Positions 7,302 through 13,755 are shown, numbered from the stretch's first letter. The stretch is DNA of 14,215 nt from Caryophanales bacterium UBA3935 (GCA_002385755.1 DGED01000006.1:34487-48701); one strand, 5' to 3'. Notes: generated by a model not told the origin, from the letters alone. Translations and numbers: made by a program.

Positions 7302-8339
7302 ATGGGCGAATTTATGAAACGAAAACTTTTTAATAAGTTTTTGAAGATTATATTGGTATTGCTTTTTGGCGGGATGCTTATGAGCCTTGGCGCCTGCGCC
7401 GGCAAAGACAAACCGGATAAAGTGTTTGCCAAAGAATTAACCAAGAGCGCGTCGTATAAAGTCGAAGGCGTGATGGAATCGTATTACGACACGGGCCGGA
7501 AACGCAACGATTTTACGGTATTATACAAAAATCCGGGATTGATTAAAGTGACGATCAAACCCGAGGGCGGAAACGACAAGCAAATCATTCTGAAGAACAA
7601 CGACGGTGTTTATATTTTAATTCCCGCCGTCAACAAGAATTTTAAAATTCAAAGCGATTGGCCGGAAAACGCGAGTTATCCGTATTTATTGCAATCGCTG
7701 GCCAAAGATATCGCCAATGATCCCGAGGCCTTGACGACCGAGGATGAAAACACCTTTACGATCGAGACGAAAACGAAAATGCACGCCGACGCGGTTCCCG
7801 TCAAACAAAAAATTCTCTTTAGCAAATCCACCAATTTGCCGACGGAAGTTTTAATATACGACGAGAACGACAATCTTTATATCCGGACAGTTTTTTCCAA
7901 CATAAACCTTAATTATAATATCTCCGACGACGAGTTTGATCTCGAAAACAGCATGACGACGGTCAGAATCGAATTGGGCGACGGCATTACGTACGAAGGC
8001 CGGGAGATAGCTTATCCGCGTTATTGCCCGGAAGGAATCACGTTAATAACGGAAAAAACGACGCAAAACACGGAAAGAACTGAAGTTTTATCGATCATGA
8101 TTTACGGCAACGAACCGGGATTCACCGTTATTCAAGAATTCGTGAACGATCAGGAGGCGATGCGGTACCAGGAAGAAGAGGGCGACATCGTCATGGTGAT
8201 GGGGGCTTGCGCGATTCTGAAAAACAATTCGGTCATATTGTTCTTTAACGGAATAGAATACACGGTGGCCTCGGATGATCTTTCGGTCGACGAGTTGATT
8301 AAAATCGTTCAAAGTTTCATGACGGATGACGAAAAATAA
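7302..8339 (+). CDS. YdcC-like lipoprotein: LolA-fold plus DUF4367-like domain
   Basis: A 345-residue predicted lipoprotein. The signal has a basic start (MKRK at 5-8), a hydrophobic run to about 28 and lipobox L29-G30-A31-Cys32. Residues about 35-215 look like a LolA-type lipid-binding fold as in Bacillus YdcC and clostridial GerS: repeated beta segments, KVEGVMES, LLKNNDGVYILIPAVNKNF and FSKSTNLPTEVLIYDENDN. Residues about 230-342 look like DUF4367 (CPEG, GACAILKN, NGIEYTVASDDLSVDELIKI). This two-part build and the location downstream of acpS both match Bacillus ydcC. YdcC/GerS relatives occur in spore formers and affect sporulation or germination, but homologues also occur elsewhere, so no sporulation role is claimed. 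ATG 7302 has GGGAGG with six-base spacing. It should be an Lgt substrate. The terminator at 8369 follows. Confidence 0.82.
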   Translation: MGEFMKRKLFNKFLKIILVLLFGGMLMSLGACAGKDKPDKVFAKELTKSASYKVEGVMESYYDTGRKRNDFTVLYKNPGLIKVTIKPEGGNDKQIILKNNDGVYILIPAVNKNFKIQSDWPENASYPYLLQSLAKDIANDPEALTTEDENTFTIETKTKMHADAVPVKQKILFSKSTNLPTEVLIYDENDNLYIRTVFSNINLNYNISDDEFDLENSMTTVRIELGDGITYEGREIAYPRYCPEGITLITEKTTQNTERTEVLSIMIYGNEPGFTVIQEFVNDQEAMRYQEEEGDIVMVMGACAILKNNSVILFFNGIEYTVASDDLSVDELIKIVQSFMTDDEK

Positions 8340-8368
8340 TCAAAATACCAAAATAATCATTAAAAAAC

Positions 8369-8399
8369 AAAAAGTTTCTTGATATAAGAGACTTTTTTT
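8369..8399 (+). terminator. Intrinsic terminator after the lipoprotein gene, overlapping a promoter
   Basis: AAAAAGTTTCTT (8369-8380) pairs with AAGAGACTTTTT (8386-8397), allowing one G-T pair, around a five-base loop, and continues into a T-run to 8399. It ends the YdcC-like transcript. The -35 box of the next gene starts at 8379, inside the hairpin. Confidence 0.8.
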
Positions 8400-8407
8400 A
8401 GTATAAT
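8379..8407 (+). promoter_or_regulatory. Sigma-A-type promoter of the thioredoxin-like gene
   Basis: TTGATA (8379-8384, five of six to consensus) and a perfect TATAAT (8402-8407) are separated by exactly 17 bases. A transcript from about 8413 would carry a leader of roughly 57 bases with a palindrome before the 8471 start. The -35 overlaps the terminator hairpin of the previous gene. Confidence 0.8.
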
Positions 8408-8443
8408 ATATATTGCTTGATTAATAATAGCGAAAGGAGCATG

Positions 8444-8459
8444 TTTACCTTAGGGTAAA
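8444..8459 (+). promoter_or_regulatory. Palindrome in the leader before the thioredoxin-like gene
   Basis: TTTACC (8444-8449) and GGTAAA (8454-8459) are perfect arms around TTAG. It lies between a good Shine-Dalgarno sequence AAAGGAG (8433-8439) and the start codons at 8461 and 8471, so it could act as an operator or as an RNA hairpin in the ribosome-binding region. Function inferred from place only. Confidence 0.4.
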
Positions 8460-8470
8460 AATGAGGCTAT

Positions 8471-9001
8471 ATGAATAAGAAGTTTAGCGCAAAAAAGCAA
8501 ATAAGTCATAAAGTTGTAATTTTCTGGTCAATGATCAGTTTCGTGACGCTGGCTTTCGTCGTGGCGATAATCATCATGTTCGTTAACGCCCAATCGACCC
8601 GCTCGATTAACGATATAAGAAACCTTTATGAAGAAGAAGTATTCCAGCAGGAAGGCTCATATTATGTCTATGTTTACAGTAAAATCGGCATAACCGATGA
8701 ACAAGCCGAGCTGGATAAGGCTAGCGATCTGGAAGAGTTGATCGTGACTTATATGACTTACGCGAAAAGACACTCAAATGCAAGGCGAATATACGGTATG
8801 AATGTTGACAGTTTCCGTAACAAAAGCGCGGTATTCATGTCCGGCTCCACTAACGTCGTTGGCAGTGCAAGATTTTCCGGTCTGCGGATCAACGCCGACG
8901 ATATTCCGATTTTGATGCTTATCGAAAACGGAAAGGTATCGAAGGCTTATTTGACGGAGAAGGAGATTCGCGACGCGTTGGACAAGGATATGAATCCCTA
9001 A
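8471..9001 (+). CDS. Membrane-anchored thioredoxin-fold-like protein without cysteines
   Basis: A 176-residue protein: basic cytosolic N-terminus (KK at 3-4 and 8-9), one membrane anchor (about 15-38), then a domain outside the membrane. The domain reads like a thioredoxin fold: strand YYVYVYS (64-70), where C-x-x-C would follow KIG; a helix 76-98; a strand near RRIYGMNVDS (105-114); and DDIPILMLIENGKV (143-156), where Pro146 is in the cis-proline place and NGK is a typical turn, then a final helix (162-171). There is no cysteine in the whole protein, so it cannot do disulfide chemistry; a chaperone or binding role is conceivable but unproven. ATG 8471 has GAGG at 8463-8466; the frame is closed upstream by TAA at 8456. 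It is transcribed alone from the promoter at 8379. Fold call is by eye, moderate confidence. Confidence 0.75.
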   Translation: MNKKFSAKKQISHKVVIFWSMISFVTLAFVVAIIIMFVNAQSTRSINDIRNLYEEEVFQQEGSYYVYVYSKIGITDEQAELDKASDLEELIVTYMTYAKRHSNARRIYGMNVDSFRNKSAVFMSGSTNVVGSARFSGLRINADDIPILMLIENGKVSKAYLTEKEIRDALDKDMNP

Positions 9002-9042
9002 TTTGAAAACCACGGGGAGGCTGGCAATGCGGAAATAATTGC

Positions 9043-9071
9043 TTGACATTTAATACAATTTGTGATATTAT
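9043..9071 (+). promoter_or_regulatory. Extended -10 promoter of the tRNA pair
   Basis: A perfect TTGACA (9043-9048), 17 bases, then TATTAT (9066-9071) with TG one base ahead (9063-9064), i.e. an extended -10. The expected start near 9078 is about eight bases before tRNA-Ser. An alternative TATAAT at 9069-9074 has a 20-base spacer and is less likely. Confidence 0.85.
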
Positions 9072-9085
9072 AATATGGCGTAATC

Positions 9086-9178
9086 GGAGTAGTACTCAAG
9101 AGGCTGAAGAGGTGCCCCTGCTAAGGGCATAGATCGGATTAAACCGGTGCGAGGGTTCAAATCCCTCCTACTCCGCCA
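9086..9178 (+). tRNA. tRNA-Ser, anticodon GCT
   Basis: The acceptor arms GGAGTAG (9086-9092) and CTACTCC (9168-9174) pair perfectly, followed by G73 and an encoded CCA (9176-9178). The anticodon stem TGCCC/GGGCA encloses the loop CTGCTAA, giving anticodon GCT, which reads AGC/AGT serine codons. A long variable arm (ATCGG/CCGGT) is present, as in class II serine tRNAs, and the T arm is GAGGG-TTCAAAT-CCCTC. Three bases separate it from tRNA-Glu. Confidence 0.97.
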
Positions 9179-9181
9179 TAT

Positions 9182-9258
9182 GGCCCGTTGGAGAAGCGGT
9201 TTAACTCACAAGCCTTTCACGCTTGCATACACGGGTTCGAATCCCGTACGGGTCACCA
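9182..9258 (+). tRNA. tRNA-Glu, anticodon TTC
   Basis: The acceptor arms GGCCCGT (9182-9188) and ACGGGTC (9248-9254) pair with one G-T pair, followed by A73 and encoded CCA (9256-9258). The anticodon stem CAAGC/GCTTG encloses CTTTCAC, giving TTC for GAA/GAG. The T arm ACGGG-TTCGAAT-CCCGT is typical. The acceptor and T arms match those I recall for Bacillus tRNA-Glu. Confidence 0.97.
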
Positions 9259-9269
9259 AATGACCATCA

Positions 9270-9299
9270 GAGTTGGCTTTTTGCCGACTTATTTTTTTA
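9270..9299 (+). terminator. Intrinsic terminator after the tRNA pair
   Basis: AGTTGGC (9271-9277) pairs with GCCGACT (9283-9289), with one T-G pair, around a TTTTT loop, followed by a T-rich run to 9298. It ends the tRNA transcript. potA starts only 50 bases later, and no convincing separate promoter is visible between them, so partial read-through may feed the pot operon. Confidence 0.8.
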
Positions 9300-9300
9300 G

Positions 9301-9337
9301 GTGAAAAATATTTATCGGAGTGAAAATTTTTATCGGA
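9301..9337 (+). repeat. Tandem imperfect direct repeat in front of potA
   Basis: Two adjacent copies, 9301-9319 and 9320-9337, both begin GTGAAAA, have an A/T core, and end in TTTATCGGA. They differ by one base in length and by a base or two in the core. They fill most of the space between the tRNA terminator and the potA ribosome site (GGAG 9341-9344). They could be a paired protein-binding site or a slippage duplication. Confidence 0.6.
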
Positions 9338-9348
9338 AATGGAGTAAA

Positions 9349-10896
9349 ATGAAAAAAAAACTTATTGAATTAAGAAATATCGTAAAGTCCTTTGACGACG
9401 AAGTGGTTGTTGACAACATCAATCTCTATATTTACGAAAATGAGTTTGTCACTCTGGTTGGTCCGTCGGGTTGCGGGAAAACGACAATCCTGCGCATGAT
9501 CGGCGGTTTCGAGACTCCGGATTCCGGCGAAATCATTCTTAACGGCGAGGTTATTAATAATATCCCCCCGCACCAAAGACCGATTAACACCGTTTTTCAA
9601 CGATACGCCTTGTTCCCGCATTTGAACGTTTTCGATAACGTCGCTTTTGGCTTGCGTAATTATAATCGCGTTTACGAGGAATTGAAAAGCAACGTGCGCA
9701 GGCAATACGAAAAAGAACGCAAGGCGTTACAATCGCGTTTAAGTCAAAAAATCACGCGGGAAGAACGGGCGGAAATAAAAAACCGTTTGAAAGAAATTAA
9801 AAAAGAGATCGCGGATAAAATATATGAAGAAAGAGAAAAACTTCTCGAGAAAAAATTACGCGATATCAAAGAGCTTTACGATAAAAAAATAAAAGATTTG
9901 GAAGAGAAAATCGAAATCGAGGAACAAAAAGAAGACGAGGTCGAAGCCGCTCGGGCGAAACTGGAAGAGTTGGAGGCGAAAATTCAGGCGGAAATCGCGG
10001 CTAAAAAAGGATGGAAAACCAAAATTAACGGCAAATACGCAAAGGAACTTGCCGAATTAAGAAAAATCGTCAACCGCGAAAAGCTTGAGTTATTGAACCA
10101 ACAATTGAAGGAAAGCTACCGCCGTTATCATAACGAGTTAAAAGCGGCCAAATCGTTTATGCTCAGCAAACATCATATCGAGGAAGCCGTTTTCGAGGTG
10201 CTGAAGCTTGTCAAGCTGGAAGGTTTGGAATACCGTAAAATCAACAGCTTAAGCGGCGGCCAGCAACAAAGAGTCGCCATCGCCCGCGCCGTCGTCAACA
10301 AACCGAAAATACTATTGTTGGACGAGCCGCTCGCGGCCCTGGATTTAAAACTCAGGCAAAACATGCAATACGAGCTTAAAGAGATGCAAAGAAAACTGGG
10401 CATTACCTTTATTTTCGTGACGCATGACCAGGAAGAGGCCTTGACGATGTCCGATACCGTCGTAGTTATGGATAAAGGCAAGATCCAACAAATCGGCGCC
10501 CCGGAAAAAATCTATAACGAACCGAAGAACCGGTTTGTCGCGAGTTTTATCGGCGAAAGCAATATTATCCGGGGGCGGTATCTGGGAAACAAGCAAGTCG
10601 AATTCATGGGTTCGGTATTTGAGTGCGTCGACGAGAATTTTGAAGCGGGCGAACCGTGCGATATCGTCATTAGGCCCGAGGATTTTGATGTCGTTCCCCT
10701 TGACCAGGCGAAACTTATCGGCACGGTTGACGCCACCGCTTTTTTAGGCGTTCATTTTGAGATTTGCGCGATCGTCCAAGGTCAGGAATTGGTTATTCAC
10801 AAATATGAAAACGTGCAGGTAGGAGACAAAATCGGTCTTTCCGTCGACCCGTATGAAATACATTTGATGAAGGTGGACGAAGATGAAACGGTTTAA
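9349..10896 (+). CDS. potA: Polyamine ABC importer ATPase with long charged insert
   Basis: PotA hydrolyses ATP on the cytosolic face to drive spermidine/putrescine import through PotBC. From ATG 9349 it has 515 residues against roughly 350-380 for most PotA proteins. Motifs are complete: Walker A GPSGCGKTT (38-46), Q-loop Gln84, FPHLNVFDNVAFGLR (89-103), signature LSGGQQQR (301-308), Walker B ILLLDEP (321-327), D-loop, and switch His359. Residues about 400-515 form the regulatory TOBE-type domain (RPED at 442-445). Between 104 and 275 lies a Lys/Glu-rich, mostly helical insert of about 170 residues in the helical subdomain that contacts the permeases. Mycoplasma PotA proteins are also unusually long. 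I chose 9349 over GTG 9301 because GGAG lies four bases ahead and GTG 9301 sits in the terminator tail. It overlaps potB by 14 bases. Confidence 0.95.
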   Translation: MKKKLIELRNIVKSFDDEVVVDNINLYIYENEFVTLVGPSGCGKTTILRMIGGFETPDSGEIILNGEVINNIPPHQRPINTVFQRYALFPHLNVFDNVAFGLRNYNRVYEELKSNVRRQYEKERKALQSRLSQKITREERAEIKNRLKEIKKEIADKIYEEREKLLEKKLRDIKELYDKKIKDLEEKIEIEEQKEDEVEAARAKLEELEAKIQAEIAAKKGWKTKINGKYAKELAELRKIVNREKLELLNQQLKESYRRYHNELKAAKSFMLSKHHIEEAVFEVLKLVKLEGLEYRKINSLSGGQQQRVAIARAVVNKPKILLLDEPLAALDLKLRQNMQYELKEMQRKLGITFIFVTHDQEEALTMSDTVVVMDKGKIQQIGAPEKIYNEPKNRFVASFIGESNIIRGRYLGNKQVEFMGSVFECVDENFEAGEPCDIVIRPEDFDVVPLDQAKLIGTVDATAFLGVHFEICAIVQGQELVIHKYENVQVGDKIGLSVDPYEIHLMKVDEDETV

Positions 10897-11713
10897 AAGA
10901 TTTGCCTGGCCGTATTTCTTTTGGATGCTCGTTTTTATCCTCATCCCGATAGTTTTGCTTTTCGTGATATCGTTTTTGGAGATGAGGTCTTTGAATTTCG
11001 CTTCGGCGCGCTTTAGTTTCGCGGCCTTTTCCAAGACCTTTAATTCCGTATATATAAACGCTTTTGTAAAATCAATCGTTTTGGCGGCGATTGCGACGGC
11101 ATTCTGTATTTTGATCGGCTACCCGCTCGCCTATATCGTCTCGACGCTTAATATCGCCAACCGGTTTTCGTTTTTGTTGATTCTGATTATGCCGATGTTT
11201 ACCAACATGCTGCTTAGGGTTAATACGATAAATAAATTATTGCGACCGGAAAGTTTTTTGAAAAACCTTTTCGGGATTAGTTTGAATATTAGCGGATCGG
11301 AGACGGCCGTGGTGCTCGTCATGGTTTTGATGTATTTGCCGTTCATGGTCTTTCCGATCTTTACCGTTTTGGAAAAAATTGACCCGTCCTTGCTTGAGGC
11401 AAGTCGCGACCTGGGCGCCAATAATTTTAAAACATTTTTAAAGGTGACTCTTCCGCTTTCCCTTAAAGGGATAAGCAGCGGGATTATCATGGTCTTTTTG
11501 CCTTGCGCCACCAGTTTTACTATCCCCTATATCGTTTCCGAAGGGAAAATGAAATTAATCGGTAATATTATTGAGGATAAAATGGGGTTGGGCAACGTTA
11601 TCACTACCGATTACCCGGTCGGGAGTTTGCTCTCCATTATTATCTTAATCGCGGTGATGGGGTCGCTTTGGCTAATCAGCAAAATCGACGCCGAAGGGGA
11701 GACGCTGCTATGA
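10883..11713 (+). CDS. potB: Polyamine ABC importer permease PotB
   Basis: An integral membrane permease subunit of the spermidine/putrescine importer; 276 residues with about six hydrophobic segments (first near 10-32, then about 58-85, 95-112, 140-165, 196-216 and 245-268). The cytosolic EAA loop that docks on PotA is present: LLEASRDLGANNFKTFLKVTLP (170-191), with the spaced Gly178 and the closing LP. NMLLR (108-112) matches the PotB-type segment before the third helix region. ATG 10883 has AAGGTGG (10870-10876) ahead and lies inside the end of potA, so translation is probably coupled. The stop TGA overlaps the potC start (ATGA, 11710-11713). PotB rather than PotC is assigned from gene order and this motif. 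Confidence 0.93.
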   Translation: MKRFKRFAWPYFFWMLVFILIPIVLLFVISFLEMRSLNFASARFSFAAFSKTFNSVYINAFVKSIVLAAIATAFCILIGYPLAYIVSTLNIANRFSFLLILIMPMFTNMLLRVNTINKLLRPESFLKNLFGISLNISGSETAVVLVMVLMYLPFMVFPIFTVLEKIDPSLLEASRDLGANNFKTFLKVTLPLSLKGISSGIIMVFLPCATSFTIPYIVSEGKMKLIGNIIEDKMGLGNVITTDYPVGSLLSIIILIAVMGSLWLISKIDAEGETLL

Positions 11714-12594
11714 ATAACGTTGTTCGCGTAAAGGCGCCCAAATGGACGATAATAAAACGGCGGGTCCTCGACATTGGGAAATGGGTCTTTCTGTTTGCCG
11801 TGATTATGCTGCTTTATTTCCCGATTATTGTTATAATCATTCAATCGGTAAATAAAAACGTACAAGGAACTTACTTTTCCGGGTTCACGCTCGAGTGGTA
11901 TAAGCGGATGTTTAGGGACGAAGATTTGATGGGAGCGATTCAAAACACGATATCAATCGCGGTTCTCGCGACGCTAATATCCACGGTTTTGGGCACTATA
12001 TTCGCGCTCGGAATCAACTCGCTTAACAGCCGGCGCCGGCGACAGATGATTATCCTTAATAATGTCCCGGTGCTTAATGCCGATGTCGTTACCGGCGTTT
12101 CCCTGTTCTTTATTTTTAAATTTTTCGGCGTGTTTGTCGGTCGCGAATTTATCCTGGGTTACGAAACGATGCTTATCGCCCATGTGTTCTTTTGTATTCC
12201 CTACGTGGTGTTAAGCGTCCTGCCGAAACTCAACGAAGTCGATAAAAATCTTTACGACGCGGCATTGGATCTTGGGTGCCCCCCCTTGGGAGCCCTGATG
12301 AAGGTAATTATTCCCTCCATTCGGACGGGAATCTTTACCGGAGCGCTTTTGGCCTTCACCATGTCGTTTGACGATTTTGTTATCAGTTATTTAGTCGCGG
12401 GTGAAGAGGTTAAGAATTTCTCGATGTGGATTTATGCCAGCCAACGCGCGGCGGGAAGGACACTCGCTTGGCCCAAGGCCTATGCCTACAACGCGATCAT
12501 TTCGCTTGTCGTCTTGTTGATATTAATCATTTACAATATCGTTTTGATTAAGAAACAAAAAAGAGAAAGAAAGGTGCGTGTTAATCTAAGTTGA
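11710..12594 (+). CDS. potC: Polyamine ABC importer permease PotC
   Basis: Second permease subunit, 294 residues. The N-terminal helix (about 25-46) is followed by the PotC-type stretch around FSGFTLEWYKRMF (56-68). The EAA loop is LYDAALDLGCPPLGALMKVIIP (181-202), and the characteristic FTMSFDDFVISYLVAG lies at 216-231. The C-terminus after the last helix is strongly basic (KKQKRERKVR). ATG 11710 is preferred over an in-frame TTG at 11668, because AGGGGAG lies eight bases ahead and the ATGA overlap with potB is typical for this operon. The stop TGA overlaps the TTG start of potD (TTGA). Confidence 0.94.
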   Translation: MNNVVRVKAPKWTIIKRRVLDIGKWVFLFAVIMLLYFPIIVIIIQSVNKNVQGTYFSGFTLEWYKRMFRDEDLMGAIQNTISIAVLATLISTVLGTIFALGINSLNSRRRRQMIILNNVPVLNADVVTGVSLFFIFKFFGVFVGREFILGYETMLIAHVFFCIPYVVLSVLPKLNEVDKNLYDAALDLGCPPLGALMKVIIPSIRTGIFTGALLAFTMSFDDFVISYLVAGEEVKNFSMWIYASQRAAGRTLAWPKAYAYNAIISLVVLLILIIYNIVLIKKQKRERKVRVNLS

Positions 12595-13679
12595 AAAAGA
12601 ATCTGTTTGTTATAGGTTTGATCTTGATCCTGGCTTTATTGGGCGGCTGCGATCGCCGGGAAAAACTATATATCCTCAACTGGTATGATTACGTCAGCGA
12701 GGATTTGGTTAAGGAATTCGAAAAAGAATACGGCGTGAAGGTTGTTGTCGACCCGGTTACCTCCAACGAATCGATGTATAATAAGATCGAAACGCGCGCG
12801 GGGAAATACGATATCGTCGTCCCGAGCGAATACATGGTGGAAAGAATGTACCGCGACGGGATGCTTCTTGAACTGGACTTATCAAAAATCCCCAATTACG
12901 ACGTTAATAAAGTCGACGAAAAACTGCAGGAATTGCGCGACACTCATTTCGAGGAACAACAAAAATACGCCGTCCCCTATTTTTGGGGAACGCTCGCCAT
13001 CATGTATAACGACGCTAAGCCAGGCGTTAAGGAATTGGTGGAAGAGCACGAGTGGGCGGTTTTCTTTGACCGCGACATCATTCCGGCGGGCGTTAAGATC
13101 GGCATGTACGATTCGAGTCGCGACGCTATCGCAACGGCGCTTTTCTATCTGGACCGGAGTTCCAATCCGGAAAGCGTCGATGACTTAAAAGACGCCGAAG
13201 ATCTGCTCGTTAACTTTAAGTATGACTTTTGGGGGACCGACAATATTAAAGAAGTTATTATGACCGGAAACCTCGATATCGCCCTGGTCTATTCGGGCGA
13301 TTACTTCGACACGATTTTTTACGCCCAAGAAACAGGCGGCGAAATCACATTCGGAATGCACGTGCCAACGGGAAGAAACAATGTCTGGTTTGATAACCTC
13401 GCTATTCCCGTGACCGCGACCAAGGTTGACTTGGCTCACGAGTTCATTAATTTTATTCTCGAGCACGATAACGCCGTGGAAAACGCGGCATATGTCGGCT
13501 ATTGCCCGACTTATCAGGATGTTTACGAGAGTTTGATTGAAGACGAGGAATTGAAGGAAATTGTTTTGCATCCCGGATTTCATCCCGGAAATATCGAGAA
13601 TGCCGAAGTTTATCTGCTTTTGGACCGGGAGATCGCCATGAAGATGGATGACATATTGACGAAAGCGCGCAGTAAATGA
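12591..13679 (+). CDS. potD: Spermidine/putrescine-binding lipoprotein PotD
   Basis: The receptor of the importer, lipid-anchored outside the membrane in a Gram-positive-type cell. It has 362 residues. The signal is KKN then a hydrophobic run and lipobox L17-G18-G19-Cys20, making it an Lgt substrate. The mature part begins LYILNWYDY (26-34), aligning with the ligand-binding Trp and Tyr of E. coli PotD; VVPSEY (76-81) and VWFDNLAIP (265-273, Trp266/Asp268) also match. By eye, Glu36 of E. coli becomes Asp33, Trp229 becomes Tyr234, and the Asp168/Glu171 pair becomes Ser175/Asp178, so affinity or preference for putrescine versus spermidine may differ. The start is TTG 12591 overlapping the potC stop; AAAGGTG is 14 bases ahead, long for a ribosome site, so coupling is likely. 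A terminator follows. Confidence 0.94.
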   Translation: MKKNLFVIGLILILALLGGCDRREKLYILNWYDYVSEDLVKEFEKEYGVKVVVDPVTSNESMYNKIETRAGKYDIVVPSEYMVERMYRDGMLLELDLSKIPNYDVNKVDEKLQELRDTHFEEQQKYAVPYFWGTLAIMYNDAKPGVKELVEEHEWAVFFDRDIIPAGVKIGMYDSSRDAIATALFYLDRSSNPESVDDLKDAEDLLVNFKYDFWGTDNIKEVIMTGNLDIALVYSGDYFDTIFYAQETGGEITFGMHVPTGRNNVWFDNLAIPVTATKVDLAHEFINFILEHDNAVENAAYVGYCPTYQDVYESLIEDEELKEIVLHPGFHPGNIENAEVYLLLDREIAMKMDDILTKARSK

Positions 13680-13690
13680 CGCGCGGATTG

Positions 13691-13714
13691 GCGGCCGCTA
13701 GCGGCCGCTTTTTT
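13691..13714 (+). terminator. Terminator of the pot operon, fully palindromic
   Basis: GCGGCCGC (13691-13698), TA, GCGGCCGC (13701-13708), then six T (13709-13714). The whole 18-base stretch is a perfect palindrome, and each arm is itself self-complementary. This is a strong GC stem plus T-run, right after the potD stop. Confidence 0.9.
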
Positions 13715-13726
13715 ATATAAAAAAGG

Positions 13727-13755
13727 TTGCCGCGCGATTTTATATGTTGTATAAT
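13727..13755 (+). promoter_or_regulatory. Sigma-A-type promoter of the terminal ABC gene
   Basis: TTGCCG (13727-13732) and a perfect TATAAT (13750-13755) with 17-base spacing, leading to a start near 13762, immediately before the ribosome site AAAGAGGTG. The leader is therefore only about 15 bases. Confidence 0.75.

Noticed and set aside
8441..8458. Five-codon leader peptide M-F-T-L-G in front of the thioredoxin-like gene
   Set aside because: AAAGGAG ends only one base before its ATG, too close for initiation, and no amino-acid run suggests attenuation; the palindrome it covers is the better signal.
9301..9348. Upstream GTG start that would add 16 residues to PotA
   Set aside because: It lies at the end of the tRNA terminator tail, has no ribosome site and covers the direct repeats; ATG 9349 has GGAG at a good distance and begins the usual PotA N-terminus.
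11668..11709. Upstream TTG start of potC
   Set aside because: It would extend 42 bases into potB and give an odd Arg-rich start; the ATGA overlap with AGGGGAG ahead is far more typical.
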